From the NCBI RefSeq assembly GCF_002563675.1, contig NZ_PDJC01000001.1, positions 2,046,001 to 2,110,000 on the forward strand: 64,000 bases of DNA, read 5' to 3'. Within the stretch, counting starts at the first letter, position 1. Every line of letters begins with the position of its first letter. Origin of the DNA: Propionicimonas paludicola. Lineage in GTDB: Bacteria > Actinomycetota > Actinomycetes > Propionibacteriales > Propionibacteriaceae. Positions 44,405 to 52,796 of the stretch are shown piece by piece. The notes beneath the pieces were generated by a model. The model had not been told where the DNA came from. It was given only the letters and a program-made list of their open reading frames with translations, and ran no database searches. The translations under genes were made by a program, and so were the position numbers.

Positions 44405-45147
44405 AGCAGGCCGGCTCTCTCCAGCGCCAGCCGCGGGGCCTGCAGCGTGCCGTCCAGGGCCAGATCGTCGAGGATCCGGCCGTCGCGCATGAGTACCAGC
44501 CGGGTGGCGTGGCTGGCGATCACCGGATCGTGGGTGACCATCAGCACCGTCCGGTTCCATTCCACGCTGATCTGGCGCAGCAGCCCGGCGATCTCGGCCG
44601 CCGACTTGGAGTCGAGGTTGCCGGTGGGCTCGTCGGCCAGCAGCAGGACCGGGTCGGTGGCCAGCGCCCGGGCCACCGCGACCCGCTGCTGCTGACCTCC
44701 GGAGAGCTGGTCGGGACGGGCGTTCGCACGTCCACCCAGGCCGACCCGGTCCAGCCAGTGGCGGGCCAGTTCGTCGGCGTCGTTGCGTCCGTCCAGGCGG
44801 AGCGGAAGGGCCGCGTTCTCCACCGCGGTGAGCACCGGAATCAGGTTGAAGAACTGGAACACGAAGCCGATCTCGCGGCGACGCAGCTCGGTGAGGCGAT
44901 CGTCGTCCAGGCTGCCCAGCTCGGTTCCGGCCAGCCGCACCGTGCCGGCGTCGGCGGCGTCCAGTCCGCCGATCAGGTTCAGCAGCGTCGACTTGCCGCA
45001 GCCGCTGGGCCCCATCACTGCGACGAACTCCCCCTCCTGCAGACTCAGATCGACCCCGTCCAGCGCCGTCACCGCGGTGGTGCCGCTGCCGTAGACCCGC
45101 CGCAGGCCGCGCAGTTCGAGGACGGGGACGTCCGGCTGCTGGCTCAC
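44401..45147 (-). CDS. ABC ATP-binding protein, LolD/MacB type, operon copy 1
   Basis: 248 residues. Walker [14 protein letters not shown]-loop region [12 protein letters not shown], signature [15 protein letters not shown], Walker [14 protein letters not shown] and switch MVTHD are all intact. It energises the neighbouring FtsX-type permease. Four-base overlaps link it to the genes on both sides, so expression is coupled. Most of the chain is the same in the copy at 50654-51400. Confidence 0.96.
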   Translation of the reverse strand: MSQQPDVPVLELRGLRRVYGSGTTAVTALDGVDLSLQEGEFVAVMGPSGCGKSTLLNLIGGLDAADAGTVRLAGTELGSLDDDRLTELRRREIGFVFQFFNLIPVLTAVENAALPLRLDGRNDADELARHWLDRVGLGGRANARPDQLSGGQQQRVAVARALATDPVLLLADEPTGNLDSKSAAEIAGLLRQISVEWNRTVLMVTHDPVIASHATRLVLMRDGRILDDLALDGTLQAPRLALERAGLL

Positions 45148-46400
45148 TGGACGACCTTCACCGACTGGCCGTCGGCCAGGCTGCTGGCACCGGTGCTGAC
45201 GACCTGGTCTCCGGCGCTGAGGCCCTCAACGATCTGGATGGCCGTGTCGGTCTCGGCTCCGATCCGCACCGCCGTCCGGTGCACCACGCCGTCGGCCACC
45301 ACGAAGACATAGCGCTGCTCACCGTTGCTGACCACCGCAGCAGCCGGGACGGTCAGGGCATCGGCCAGGTCCTTGACGGTGATTGCCACCGACCCGCCCA
45401 TGCCGGCCAGTGGCTGCACTGAGCCGGCCGGCAGGCTGATCTTGGTGATGAAGGCCACCCCACCGGTGGCGGTGGTCGAGGCACTCTGACTACGGCTGAG
45501 CACCTTCCCGGTCAGGCCCTGCCCGGCGAAGGCATCCAAACTCACCGTCGCGGCTTGCCCGGCCGTGATCGAGGAGATGTCGGATTGGTCGACGCTGGCC
45601 TCGAAGACCAGCCCGGACGGCTCACTCACGCTCACCACCGGGACTCCGGGGGTCACTCCGGCGCCCGCCTCGACGGTGCTGGGCACCACGACGGTCCCGT
45701 CCACCGGAGCGGTGAGCTCGGCGGCCTCCAGGTTGGCCTTGGCTTGAGCAAGGGCCAGCTTGGCGGCCGCGATCGAGAGCGACCCGGCGTGGGTGGCCAA
45801 CCCGTTCTGGCCCGAACGGGATAGCCGGTCGCGGTTCGCTCTGGCCACAGCCAGCGTGGCCGAGGCCTGATCCCGCGCGCTGCGCAGCGTGCGCAGCGTC
45901 GGCCGCATCGCGTCCTGGTCGGTCGGGCTGGCCGCGTTGTAGTCGGCCAGGTAGTCCGCATAGTTCTTCTTGGCCGTACTCAGCGCCGAGTTCGCCGCGC
46001 TGATCGCCCGACTGGCGGCGGAAAGCTCGCTGCCGGTCGGCGCCGCGTTCGACGCCGCTCCGGCCTGGGCGCGGGCCGTGGCCAGGGCAGCCTCGGCCTG
46101 GGCAACGGCCAGCTTCAGCGGGCCGGTGTGCAACCGGACCAGCACCTGGCCGGCGCTCACCCGGTCACCGTCGGCTACCTCGAGCTTGGCGATCGTCGCA
46201 GCCGTGGGCGGATAGACCCCGCGCCGGCCGACCGCGGTGACCGTCCCGGGCGCATCCACGGTCACGGCAAGGATCTTCGCGCTTGCGGTGGCCACCTTCA
46301 CCTGGACGGTGTTGTTCAGGCTGGCGTAGGCGATGCCGCCCCCGGCGGCAACCAACACGGCGGCGCCCACAACGATCGTGATGACTCGTTTGCGGTTCAC
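45144..46400 (-). CDS. HlyD/MacA-like membrane fusion protein, operon copy 1
   Basis: 418 residues. An N-terminal membrane helix (RVITIVVGAAVLVAAGGG) is followed by a split lipoyl-like domain (TIAKLEVADGDRVSAGQV and LTAPVDGTVVVP), an alpha-helical hairpin of about 110 residues, and beta-barrel domains. It is the adaptor of a tripartite-like export system in a monoderm cell. Its GTG start overlaps the tetR stop codon. The paralog at 51397-52653 has the same length with no gaps. Confidence 0.9.
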   Translation of the reverse strand: MNRKRVITIVVGAAVLVAAGGGIAYASLNNTVQVKVATASAKILAVTVDAPGTVTAVGRRGVYPPTAATIAKLEVADGDRVSAGQVLVRLHTGPLKLAVAQAEAALATARAQAGAASNAAPTGSELSAASRAISAANSALSTAKKNYADYLADYNAASPTDQDAMRPTLRTLRSARDQASATLAVARANRDRLSRSGQNGLATHAGSLSIAAAKLALAQAKANLEAAELTAPVDGTVVVPSTVEAGAGVTPGVPVVSVSEPSGLVFEASVDQSDISSITAGQAATVSLDAFAGQGLTGKVLSRSQSASTTATGGVAFITKISLPAGSVQPLAGMGGSVAITVKDLADALTVPAAAVVSNGEQRYVFVVADGVVHRTAVRIGAETDTAIQIVEGLSAGDQVVSTGASSLADGQSVKVVQ

Positions 46401-47104
46401 TTCATGACCTCCAGCAACTCGGCATAGATCGGTGCGAACAAGACTTCGGCGTTCGGTGGCATGGGGACGGCGAAGCTACCCTCGGGAACGCCCAGGAGCC
46501 GCTCCTGGGCGGCCCACAAAGCGGCGGTGTCTCGCTGAAGCACCGTCACGAAGCCGGCCACATCGGGCTCGGCGACGGCGCGGTCCAGGACCCGCTGCGA
46601 GGTGTCGAACCACAGCGAGATGAGCACGTCCGTGGCGAACTCGACCGACCCCACATGGAAGCTGCCCTCAGCGACGCCGTCGGCCACCACCGGAGCGATG
46701 ATGCTGCGAACGGCCCGCTCCCAGCGCTCGAAGAGCCGATGGCGCAGCGCGTAGTTCTCGGGGCGATACAGGCTGGCCGAAGACAGGTAGTTGGGCAACT
46801 GCATGGCCTTGTACTCACCGGACGCCTCGAGGATGGCCCGCAGCTTGGCGATGGCATCACCGTCGACCGCCGCTCGGCGCGCCTCCAGGCTGGCGAACAG
46901 CCCGTCCATCAGCCGGTCGAGGAGCTGACCCAGCATGTCCTCCTTGGATGAGAAGTAGTGGTAGAAGGTGCCCTTGGCGACCTGGGCGGCCTGAGTGACC
47001 GCCTCCACCGACATCGCCTCGTAGCCGACCTCGGCAACCAGTCTCTGGGCGATGTCGAGCAGCTCATCGCGCCGCACCTCCGGATCTTTCACGACTCGTG
47101 CCAT
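46397..47104 (-). CDS. TetR/AcrR-family regulator of the ABC operon
   Basis: 235 residues. The helix-turn-helix reads MSVEAVTQAAQVAKGTFYHYFSSKEDML. The rest is a helical ligand domain. GAGAGGTGGAG precedes the ATG. It is the first gene of the operon and overlaps the fusion-protein gene by four bases. A perfect palindrome 13 bp upstream is the likely operator, so the repressor probably controls itself and the efflux genes. Its last codons resemble a relic before operon copy 2. Confidence 0.93.
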   Translation of the reverse strand: MARVVKDPEVRRDELLDIAQRLVAEVGYEAMSVEAVTQAAQVAKGTFYHYFSSKEDMLGQLLDRLMDGLFASLEARRAAVDGDAIAKLRAILEASGEYKAMQLPNYLSSASLYRPENYALRHRLFERWERAVRSIIAPVVADGVAEGSFHVGSVEFATDVLISLWFDTSQRVLDRAVAEPDVAGFVTVLQRDTAALWAAQERLLGVPEGSFAVPMPPNAEVLFAPIYAELLEVMK

Positions 47105-47116
47105 GCTCCACCTCTC

Positions 47117-47137
47117 ACTGACCGACCGTCGGTCAGT
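47117..47137. promoter_or_regulatory. TetR-type operator, perfect palindrome
   Basis: Arms ACTGACCGAC and GTCGGTCAGT flank one central base. The TGACCGAC/GTCGGTCA pattern is typical of TetR/AcrR operators. It overlaps TAGACT (47135-47140, minus strand), a -10 that pairs with TTGCCA (47157-47162) over 16 nt. Binding here would block the operon promoter. Confidence 0.85.
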
Positions 47138-47221
47138 CTACGCTTTGCGGCGTTCATGGCAAGTACTCCCCCGCTCTGGCCCGCATGATTTCCTCGACAG
47201 GCCGCGACCGCCGGCAATAGC

Positions 47222-47710
47222 GTGGACGCATCCGAACTGAGCAAGGAGGCCGAGGTGGCCGGAGTCGATCCCCACTTCGAAGAACTGGACGCCTGGGTCA
47301 GCGCCGGCGTCCGCCAGGTCGTCCCGATCGCCGAGCTGGCCGGGCTGTTCACCCCGGTCTACGACCAGGTGAGCGCGGCCATCACCCAGGCCGGCGCGGT
47401 CATGGTCGGACCGGCCTATGCGGAGTACTTCGCGATGCCCGAGGACACCGTGGACGTCGAGATCGGCTTCGGGATCGCCGAGCCGACAGCCATCGACGGC
47501 CTGAACGTCCGGCAGCGCCCGGCGACCACGGCCGTGGTCGGCACCCACTTCGGCGGCTACGACAGCCTCGACGAGAGCTACGCCGAGCTCATGCCCTGGC
47601 TCGAAAGCCAGGACGTCGCGCTGGGCGACTCGATGTTCGAGTGGTACCTCAGCGAGCCGGACGAGGCCCCGGAGAACACCGTGACCAAGCTGGTGTTCCC
47701 GCTGGCCTGA
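47222..47710 (+). CDS. GyrI-like small-molecule binding protein
   Basis: 162 residues from a GTG. No DNA-binding domain is present. After about 15 residues the chain has the two-fold pattern of GyrI-like/AraC effector-binding domains: AELAGLFTPVYDQV, VGPAYAEYF, DVEIGFGI, TAVVGTHFGGYDSLDESYAEL and FEWYLSEPDEAPENTVTKLVFPL. Such proteins bind lipophilic or cationic drugs, and some hydrolyse or sequester them. It diverges from the tetR-ABC operon across the palindromic operator, so it is probably controlled by the same repressor. Confidence 0.85.
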   Translation: MDASELSKEAEVAGVDPHFEELDAWVSAGVRQVVPIAELAGLFTPVYDQVSAAITQAGAVMVGPAYAEYFAMPEDTVDVEIGFGIAEPTAIDGLNVRQRPATTAVVGTHFGGYDSLDESYAELMPWLESQDVALGDSMFEWYLSEPDEAPENTVTKLVFPLA

Positions 47711-47789
47711 GCCCTGATCGACTCCTCGCCAGCCAGTTTTCTCACTCCGGTTGCCGGATGCTAATCTGGTCGGGCTCTTCGGGGCACCT

Positions 47790-47865
47790 GGGGCTATGGC
47801 GCAGTTGGTAGCGCGTCTCGTTCGCAATGAGAAGGTCAGGGGTTCGAATCCCCTTAGCTCCACCA
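47790..47865 (+). tRNA. tRNA-Ala(CGC), CCA encoded
   Basis: Acceptor GGGGCTA pairs with TAGCTCC and includes the G3-U70 wobble, the alanine identity element. The anticodon stem TCTCG/TGAGA holds TTCGCAA, giving anticodon CGC. The T arm is AGGGG-TTCGAAT-CCCCT. The final ACCA is encoded (CCA at 47863-47865). Confidence 0.95.
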
Positions 47866-48040
47866 GATCCAAGCAGCCGGCGACTAGGCGTCACCGCCAG
47901 GCCGGGATCACTATCCAGAATCGAACAACTGTTGGCGACGGGCCCTTCGACGTCGCAGAGCTTCGGTCGCCGCCTGCGCATCTCCCGGCTGCCATTGTCC
48001 TGTCCCCCGAGTGCGCGTCCGCGCTGGGCGAGTCCCGCCA

Positions 48041-48103
48041 TCGCACGCTGTGACTTCGGCGGCGATGTCGCCGCGCAACTCACAGCTTGCGGGCCAGGTC
48101 AGA
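48041..48103. repeat. REP-like palindromic element, copy 1
   Basis: GCACGCTGTGACTT (48043-48056) faces AACTCACAGCTTGC (48077-48090), with a central GCGGCGA-TG-TCGCCGC hairpin. The sequence closely matches copy 2 at 55365-55426. It lies between tRNA-Ala and the convergent permease gene of operon copy 2. The 269-bp gap (47866-48134) contains no gene. Confidence 0.75.
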
Positions 48104-48134
48104 CCGGGCCATCCACGCCAGGTGCAGTCCTGCG

Positions 48135-50657
48135 TCACTCCTGGTGCAGAGCCACGACCACCTGCAGCCGGGACGCGCTGCGGGCCGGTCCACGGGCGGC
48201 CATCACTCCGAAGACCAGGCCGACGACGACCGCTACCGCGATGCCGGCCCAGGGGAAGCTGAACGGCATCTGCCAGCCGACAGCTCTCATGGCCAGCACC
48301 ATGGCGAAGCCGAGCCACAGGCCCGCCACGACGCCCAGCACTGTGCCGATGACGGCCAGCAAGACCGACTCGGCGGTGATGACTCGACGGATCTGCCGTC
48401 TGGTGGCACCCACTGCCCGGAGCATGCCGATCTCTCGAGTCCGGGCCAGGACGCTGATCGCCATGGTGTTGATCAGGGCCAACAGCGACGGCAGCGCCAA
48501 AGCGGCGATGAGCGCGTCGAAGACGATCATCGAGGAGTCGTAGAGCTGGAGTTGCTCGGCCTTCCAGGCCGCAGACTGATACAGCTTGAACGCGGGGTAG
48601 GCGTCGGTGACGCGCTGCAGCGCCGCCTCGACCTGAGCCGGGTCTGCGCCGGCCTCCTGGTTGGCCATCACCATCAGGTCGGCGGTCGTGTTGAAGTCCC
48701 GAGCCAGGTTCGCATGGGAGGTGTAGACGGTGGACAGCTCCGCGTTCAGGTAGTCGTTGCCGATCCCGGCCACCAGATAGCTGCGGACTCCGTTCGGCGT
48801 CTCCAGCGCAACCTGCTGGCCGGGGACGAGCTGATGCGCGGCCGCATAGACCCCGTTGGCAATCACCCAGCGTCCGCTGCGCAGTTGACTGATCGCCTGG
48901 TCGGAGGAGCCGGCACTCCAGTCGAAATCGCCCACCTTGAGGTAGCTGGACGGATCGATGCCGATCACCTGGACGTCCCCACCACCGTGGGTGCGCACCT
49001 GGCTCAGGCGCAGCGTGGTCACGGCCGCCACTCCCGGGACGTCCGCAACCCGGCGGGCAAGCTCCGGCCCGGCAGCGACATTGCCCTGACCGAGGACGAT
49101 CGACTGCGGGATGATCAGGTAGTCCGCCGACATCGAGCGGTCCAGATAGCCCATGAAACCGTTCGTGTTCGAGTCCACCACGGTGACCAACGCCACGATC
49201 GCGGACAGCCCCAGCATGACCACGGTGACCGTGACGCCGCTGCGGCCCGGACTGCGCTGCAGGTTGCCGGCCGCGATCGGCCCCTCCCGCGGGTAGCGCA
49301 GGGCGAGCAACGGGGCCAACCAACGGCCGGCGGGTGCCACCACGGCCGAGGCCAGCAGCGCGATCGCGACCAGGAACAACACTGCACCGACGCAGACCAG
49401 GCCGGTGTTCCGGCTGAACAGCCCGAAGGTTGCCGCCAGCAGCATCCCCAGCCCGACCCAGGTGGACACCCCCGACCGGCGTCCGCTCACCTCGGCTGCG
49501 GGCGGACGAATCGCTTCCAGTGGTGAGACCCGCGCAGCGGATCGGGCCGGGATGAGCGCCGCCGCGACCGTCACTCCGACACCGAGCACGATCGCCGCGC
49601 CCCAGGTCTGCGGCGTGAACACTGGCCCATCAACCTGCATGTGCATCGCCTGATAGACGGTCGACTCGACCACGGCGAGCGCCCCCACAGCCATCCCCCA
49701 GCCGAGCAACAGGCCCAGCCCGGTGCCGACCACGCCCTGGAGCAGTGATTCGGCCAGGAACAGGCCGAGGATCGTGCGGCGCCGAGCACCGATGGCCCGC
49801 AGCATGCCGATGTCACGGCGCCGCTGGGCGACCACGGTGCGGAAGCTGTTCAGAATGATGAAACCCGCCGTGGCCAGGGCGAACAGCGAGAACATCAGGA
49901 AGGCCATCTTGGACACCTGGAGCGAGGCCAGCAGGCTGGCGTTCGACGAGAGCCCTCCCACCGTGAAGCTCGATCCCAGGTCGTCCTGGACCGTGCGCTC
50001 AAGGGAGCCCCGGTCGGCTCCGTCGTCGGCGCGAGCCTGCACGGTGGTGATCCGCCCACCCAGCGAGAACAGCTGCTGCGCCTGGGCCAGCGGAATGAAT
50101 GCCTGGTCCTGCCCGGGAACCCCGCTGCCAGCCAGCAGCCCGATCAGGCGCAGCTTGGTGCTGCCCGTCGCCGAGGGGACGGCCAGGGTGTCGCCGATGG
50201 TCAGGTCGAGTCGTCCGGCCAGGTCAGCGGTGACCAACATGACTGCCCGGTCTCCGGGGGCGAGACCGCGTCCGGCGTCCACCGTGAGGTCGCGCACCTG
50301 CGGAGCCAGCGCGGGATCCACGCCCACCACAGTGAGCTGCCCCGGGCTGCCGACGGCCCGGTCGGAGAGGATGACCGTTCGCTGCAGTTCGGGGCTGACT
50401 GCGGCGACTCCGGGCGTCCGGGCCACCCGGTCGGCGACGTCGACGGCGAACGGTTGGCCGGACGCGTCCGCGACCGTGAGATCCACAGCACCGGCGCTGG
50501 ACAGCAGGTTCCTGGTGAACGCAGCTTCCATGGCCGGGCTGATCCCGTTGAGCCCGAAGGTGAGCATCACCCCCAGTGAGACCGCCAAGGTGGTCAGCAG
50601 CGAGCGAGCGCCGCGACCGAACAGGTAGCGCCAAGCCAAGGTCAGAGTGAGTCTCAC
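48135..50657 (-). CDS. ABC permease, MacB/FtsX type, operon copy 2
   Basis: 840 residues, collinear with the permease at 41885-44404 and very similar through the N-terminal helix, the outside domain and both FtsX domains (RRRDIGMLRAIGARRR, TREIGMLRAVGATRR). Differences cluster in the outside domain, for example around residues 95-110 and 210-240, which may alter substrate choice. The start is coupled to the upstream ATPase gene by a four-base overlap. Confidence 0.93.
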   Translation of the reverse strand: MRLTLTLAWRYLFGRGARSLLTTLAVSLGVMLTFGLNGISPAMEAAFTRNLLSSAGAVDLTVADASGQPFAVDVADRVARTPGVAAVSPELQRTVILSDRAVGSPGQLTVVGVDPALAPQVRDLTVDAGRGLAPGDRAVMLVTADLAGRLDLTIGDTLAVPSATGSTKLRLIGLLAGSGVPGQDQAFIPLAQAQQLFSLGGRITTVQARADDGADRGSLERTVQDDLGSSFTVGGLSSNASLLASLQVSKMAFLMFSLFALATAGFIILNSFRTVVAQRRRDIGMLRAIGARRRTILGLFLAESLLQGVVGTGLGLLLGWGMAVGALAVVESTVYQAMHMQVDGPVFTPQTWGAAIVLGVGVTVAAALIPARSAARVSPLEAIRPPAAEVSGRRSGVSTWVGLGMLLAATFGLFSRNTGLVCVGAVLFLVAIALLASAVVAPAGRWLAPLLALRYPREGPIAAGNLQRSPGRSGVTVTVVMLGLSAIVALVTVVDSNTNGFMGYLDRSMSADYLIIPQSIVLGQGNVAAGPELARRVADVPGVAAVTTLRLSQVRTHGGGDVQVIGIDPSSYLKVGDFDWSAGSSDQAISQLRSGRWVIANGVYAAAHQLVPGQQVALETPNGVRSYLVAGIGNDYLNAELSTVYTSHANLARDFNTTADLMVMANQEAGADPAQVEAALQRVTDAYPAFKLYQSAAWKAEQLQLYDSSMIVFDALIAALALPSLLALINTMAISVLARTREIGMLRAVGATRRQIRRVITAESVLLAVIGTVLGVVAGLWLGFAMVLAMRAVGWQMPFSFPWAGIAVAVVVGLVFGVMAARGPARSASRLQVVVALHQE

Positions 50658-51400
50658 AGCAGCCCGGCCCTTTCCAGCGCCAGCCGAGGCGCCTGCAGCG
50701 AGCCATCAAGCTGCAGATCATCCATGATCCGGCCGTCGCGCATCAGCACCAGCCGGGTCGCGTGGCTGGCGATCACCAGATCGTGGGTCACCATCAACAC
50801 CGTCCGATTCCATTCCTGGCTGGTCTGACGAAGTAGATCGGCGACCTCACCCGCGGACTTGGAGTCCAGGTTGCCGGTTGGTTCATCGGCCAACAGCAGG
50901 GCCGGATCGGTGGCCAGCGCCCGGGCCACCGCCACCCGCTGCTGCTGCCCGCCCGACAGCTGATCAGGACGGGCGTGCACCCGCCCCCCCAGGCCGACCT
51001 GTTCCAGCCAGCGTTCGGCCAACTCGTCGGCGTCGGCGCGTCCGTCCAGACGCAGTGGCAAGGCGGCGTTCTCCCGCGCAGTAAGCACTGGAATCAGATT
51101 GAAGAACTGAAAGACGAAACCGATCTCGCGACGACGCAGTTCGGTGAGCCGGTCGTCGTCCAGGCTGCCCAGCTCCGTCCCGGCCAGCCGGACGCTGCCG
51201 GCGTCGGCGGCGTCCAGGCCGCCGATCAGGTTCAGCAGCGTCGACTTGCCGCAGCCGCTCGGCCCCATCACCGCGACGAACTCGCCCTGATCCAGGCTCA
51301 GATCGACCCCATCCAAGGCCGTCACGGCCGTAACCCCGCTGCCGTAGACCCGCCGCAAGCCGGTGATTTCGAGGACGGGGACGTCCGGCTGCTGGCTCAC
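50654..51400 (-). CDS. ABC ATP-binding protein, LolD/MacB type, operon copy 2
   Basis: 248 residues with intact Walker A ([12 protein letters not shown]), signature ([15 protein letters not shown]), Walker B ([13 protein letters not shown]) and switch MVTHD. It is nearly the same as the copy 1 ATPase, with the same length and few substitutions. Four-base overlaps couple it to the fusion protein upstream and the permease downstream. Confidence 0.96.
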   Translation of the reverse strand: MSQQPDVPVLEITGLRRVYGSGVTAVTALDGVDLSLDQGEFVAVMGPSGCGKSTLLNLIGGLDAADAGSVRLAGTELGSLDDDRLTELRRREIGFVFQFFNLIPVLTARENAALPLRLDGRADADELAERWLEQVGLGGRVHARPDQLSGGQQQRVAVARALATDPALLLADEPTGNLDSKSAGEVADLLRQTSQEWNRTVLMVTHDLVIASHATRLVLMRDGRIMDDLQLDGSLQAPRLALERAGLL

Positions 51401-52653
51401 CGGGAGACCCTCACCGACTGGCCATCAGACAGGCTGCTGGCCCCGGTCACCACCACCTGAGCGCCGGCGGTCACACCGTCGGTGATCTGGATGGCCGTGT
51501 CGGTCTCGGCTCCGATGCGCACCACCGTCCGGTGCACCCGTCCGTCGGCGAGCACGAACACGAAGCGCTGTTCCCCGTTACTCACCACCGCAGCAGCCGG
51601 AACTGTGATCGCGTCGGGAAGCTCCTTGACCGTGATCGACACCGACCCACCCATGCCGGCCAGCGGCTGCACCGAGCCCGCGGCCAGGCTGACCTTGGTG
51701 ACGAAGGCCACGCCCCCGGTCGCCGTAGTCGACGCGCTCTGGCTTCGACTGAGCACCTTCCCGACCAGAGTCTGCCCGGCGAACGCATCCAGCGTCACCG
51801 TGGCCGGCTGACCAGGCGCAACCGAGGCGATGTCAGCCTGGTCGACACTGGCCTCAAAGACCAGACTTCTCGGCTCGTCCACACTCACTACGGCCATGCC
51901 AGGGCTCACCCCGGCACCAGACTCCACCCCGCTCGGCACCGACACCGTCCCGCCGACCGGAGCGGTCAGCACAGCCCCACCGAGGTCGGCTTTCGCCTGG
52001 GCCACGGCCAGCTTGGCCGCCGCCACGGAGAGGGACCCGGCATCCTTGGCCAGGCCGTTCTGACCCGAACGCGACAGCCGGTCCCGGTTTGCCTTGGCCA
52101 GAGCCAGTGTGGCTGAGGCCTGATCGCGCGCGCTGCCGAGAGTGCGCAGAGTCGGACGCATGGCGTCCTGCTCGACCGGACTGGCCGCATTGAACTCGGC
52201 CAGATAGTCGGCATAGTTCCGCTTCGCGGTGCCCAAGGCAGAGCGTGCCGCACTGATCGCCCGATTCGCCGCGGCGTACTCACTGCCCGTCGGAGACGCG
52301 GTGGCGATCGAGTTCGCCTGAGCTCGGGCCGTTGCCAGTGCGGCCTCCGCCTGCGCGAGGGCCAGCTTCAGCGGAGCCGTGTTCAGCCGCACCAGCACCT
52401 GTCCGGCACTCACCCGGTCGCCATCGGCAACCTCGACCTTGGCGATCGTGGCTGCCGTCGGCGGGTAGACCCCGCGCTGGTTGGCTGCGGCGACCGTGCC
52501 CGGGGCGTCCACGGTGACGGCCAGCCGGCCGAGGCCGGCCGTGGTTACCTTCACCAGCGCAGTGCTGTTCAGACTCGCGTAGGCAGCCCCACCCCCAGCC
52601 GCGATCACCGCCGCTGCAACGATCGCGATCATCACCACTCGCTTGCGGTTCAC
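51397..52653 (-). CDS. HlyD/MacA-like membrane fusion protein, operon copy 2
   Basis: 418 residues, collinear with the copy 1 fusion protein without gaps. It has an N-terminal helix, lipoyl halves (TIAKVEVADGDRVSAGQV and LTAPVGGTVSVP), a helical hairpin and barrel domains. The GTG start overlaps the stop of a 22-codon frame that resembles the end of TetR. No complete regulator gene accompanies this copy. Confidence 0.9.
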   Translation of the reverse strand: MNRKRVVMIAIVAAAVIAAGGGAAYASLNSTALVKVTTAGLGRLAVTVDAPGTVAAANQRGVYPPTAATIAKVEVADGDRVSAGQVLVRLNTAPLKLALAQAEAALATARAQANSIATASPTGSEYAAANRAISAARSALGTAKRNYADYLAEFNAASPVEQDAMRPTLRTLGSARDQASATLALAKANRDRLSRSGQNGLAKDAGSLSVAAAKLAVAQAKADLGGAVLTAPVGGTVSVPSGVESGAGVSPGMAVVSVDEPRSLVFEASVDQADIASVAPGQPATVTLDAFAGQTLVGKVLSRSQSASTTATGGVAFVTKVSLAAGSVQPLAGMGGSVSITVKELPDAITVPAAAVVSNGEQRFVFVLADGRVHRTVVRIGAETDTAIQITDGVTAGAQVVVTGASSLSDGQSVRVSR

Positions 52654-52718
52654 TTCCTGACCTCCAGCACCTCGGCGCAGGCAGGCTCAACGCCCGACGG
52701 GATCCTCACAACTCGCAT
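52650..52718 (-). pseudogene. 22-codon relic of a tetR 3' end before operon copy 2
   Basis: An ATG frame of 22 codons ends PACAEVLEVRK and overlaps the fusion-protein GTG by four bases. The complete TetR of copy 1 ends PIYAELLEVMK at the same junction with its fusion-protein gene. The bases around the junction also match (GCTGGAGGTCA.GAAGTGAACC). I read it as what is left of a deleted tetR. It may now act as a coupling leader peptide. Confidence 0.55.
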
Positions 52719-52740
52719 CTCATGCCATCCTGCCATCGGT

Positions 52741-52781
52741 TTTGCGTAATACTCTCACGCTACTACGATCGTACGAGTATT
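52741..52781. promoter_or_regulatory. Nested palindrome in divergent promoter (operon copy 2 / VIT1)
   Basis: AATACTC (52748-52754) and GAGTATT (52775-52781) enclose TACGATCGTA (52764-52773), a perfect palindrome. TTTGCG (52741-52746) and TACGAT (52764-52769), 17 nt apart, form a candidate promoter for the VIT1 gene. The AT-rich site is a good operator candidate for one or both directions. Confidence 0.5.
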
Positions 52782-52796
52782 TAACAGAAATGAGGG

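Noticed and set aside
47790-47865. tRNA-Ala as the agent of the ABC operon duplication
   Set aside because: The tRNA lies between the copies, but no direct repeat of its end flanks either operon and there is no integrase. Plain segmental duplication explains the layout.
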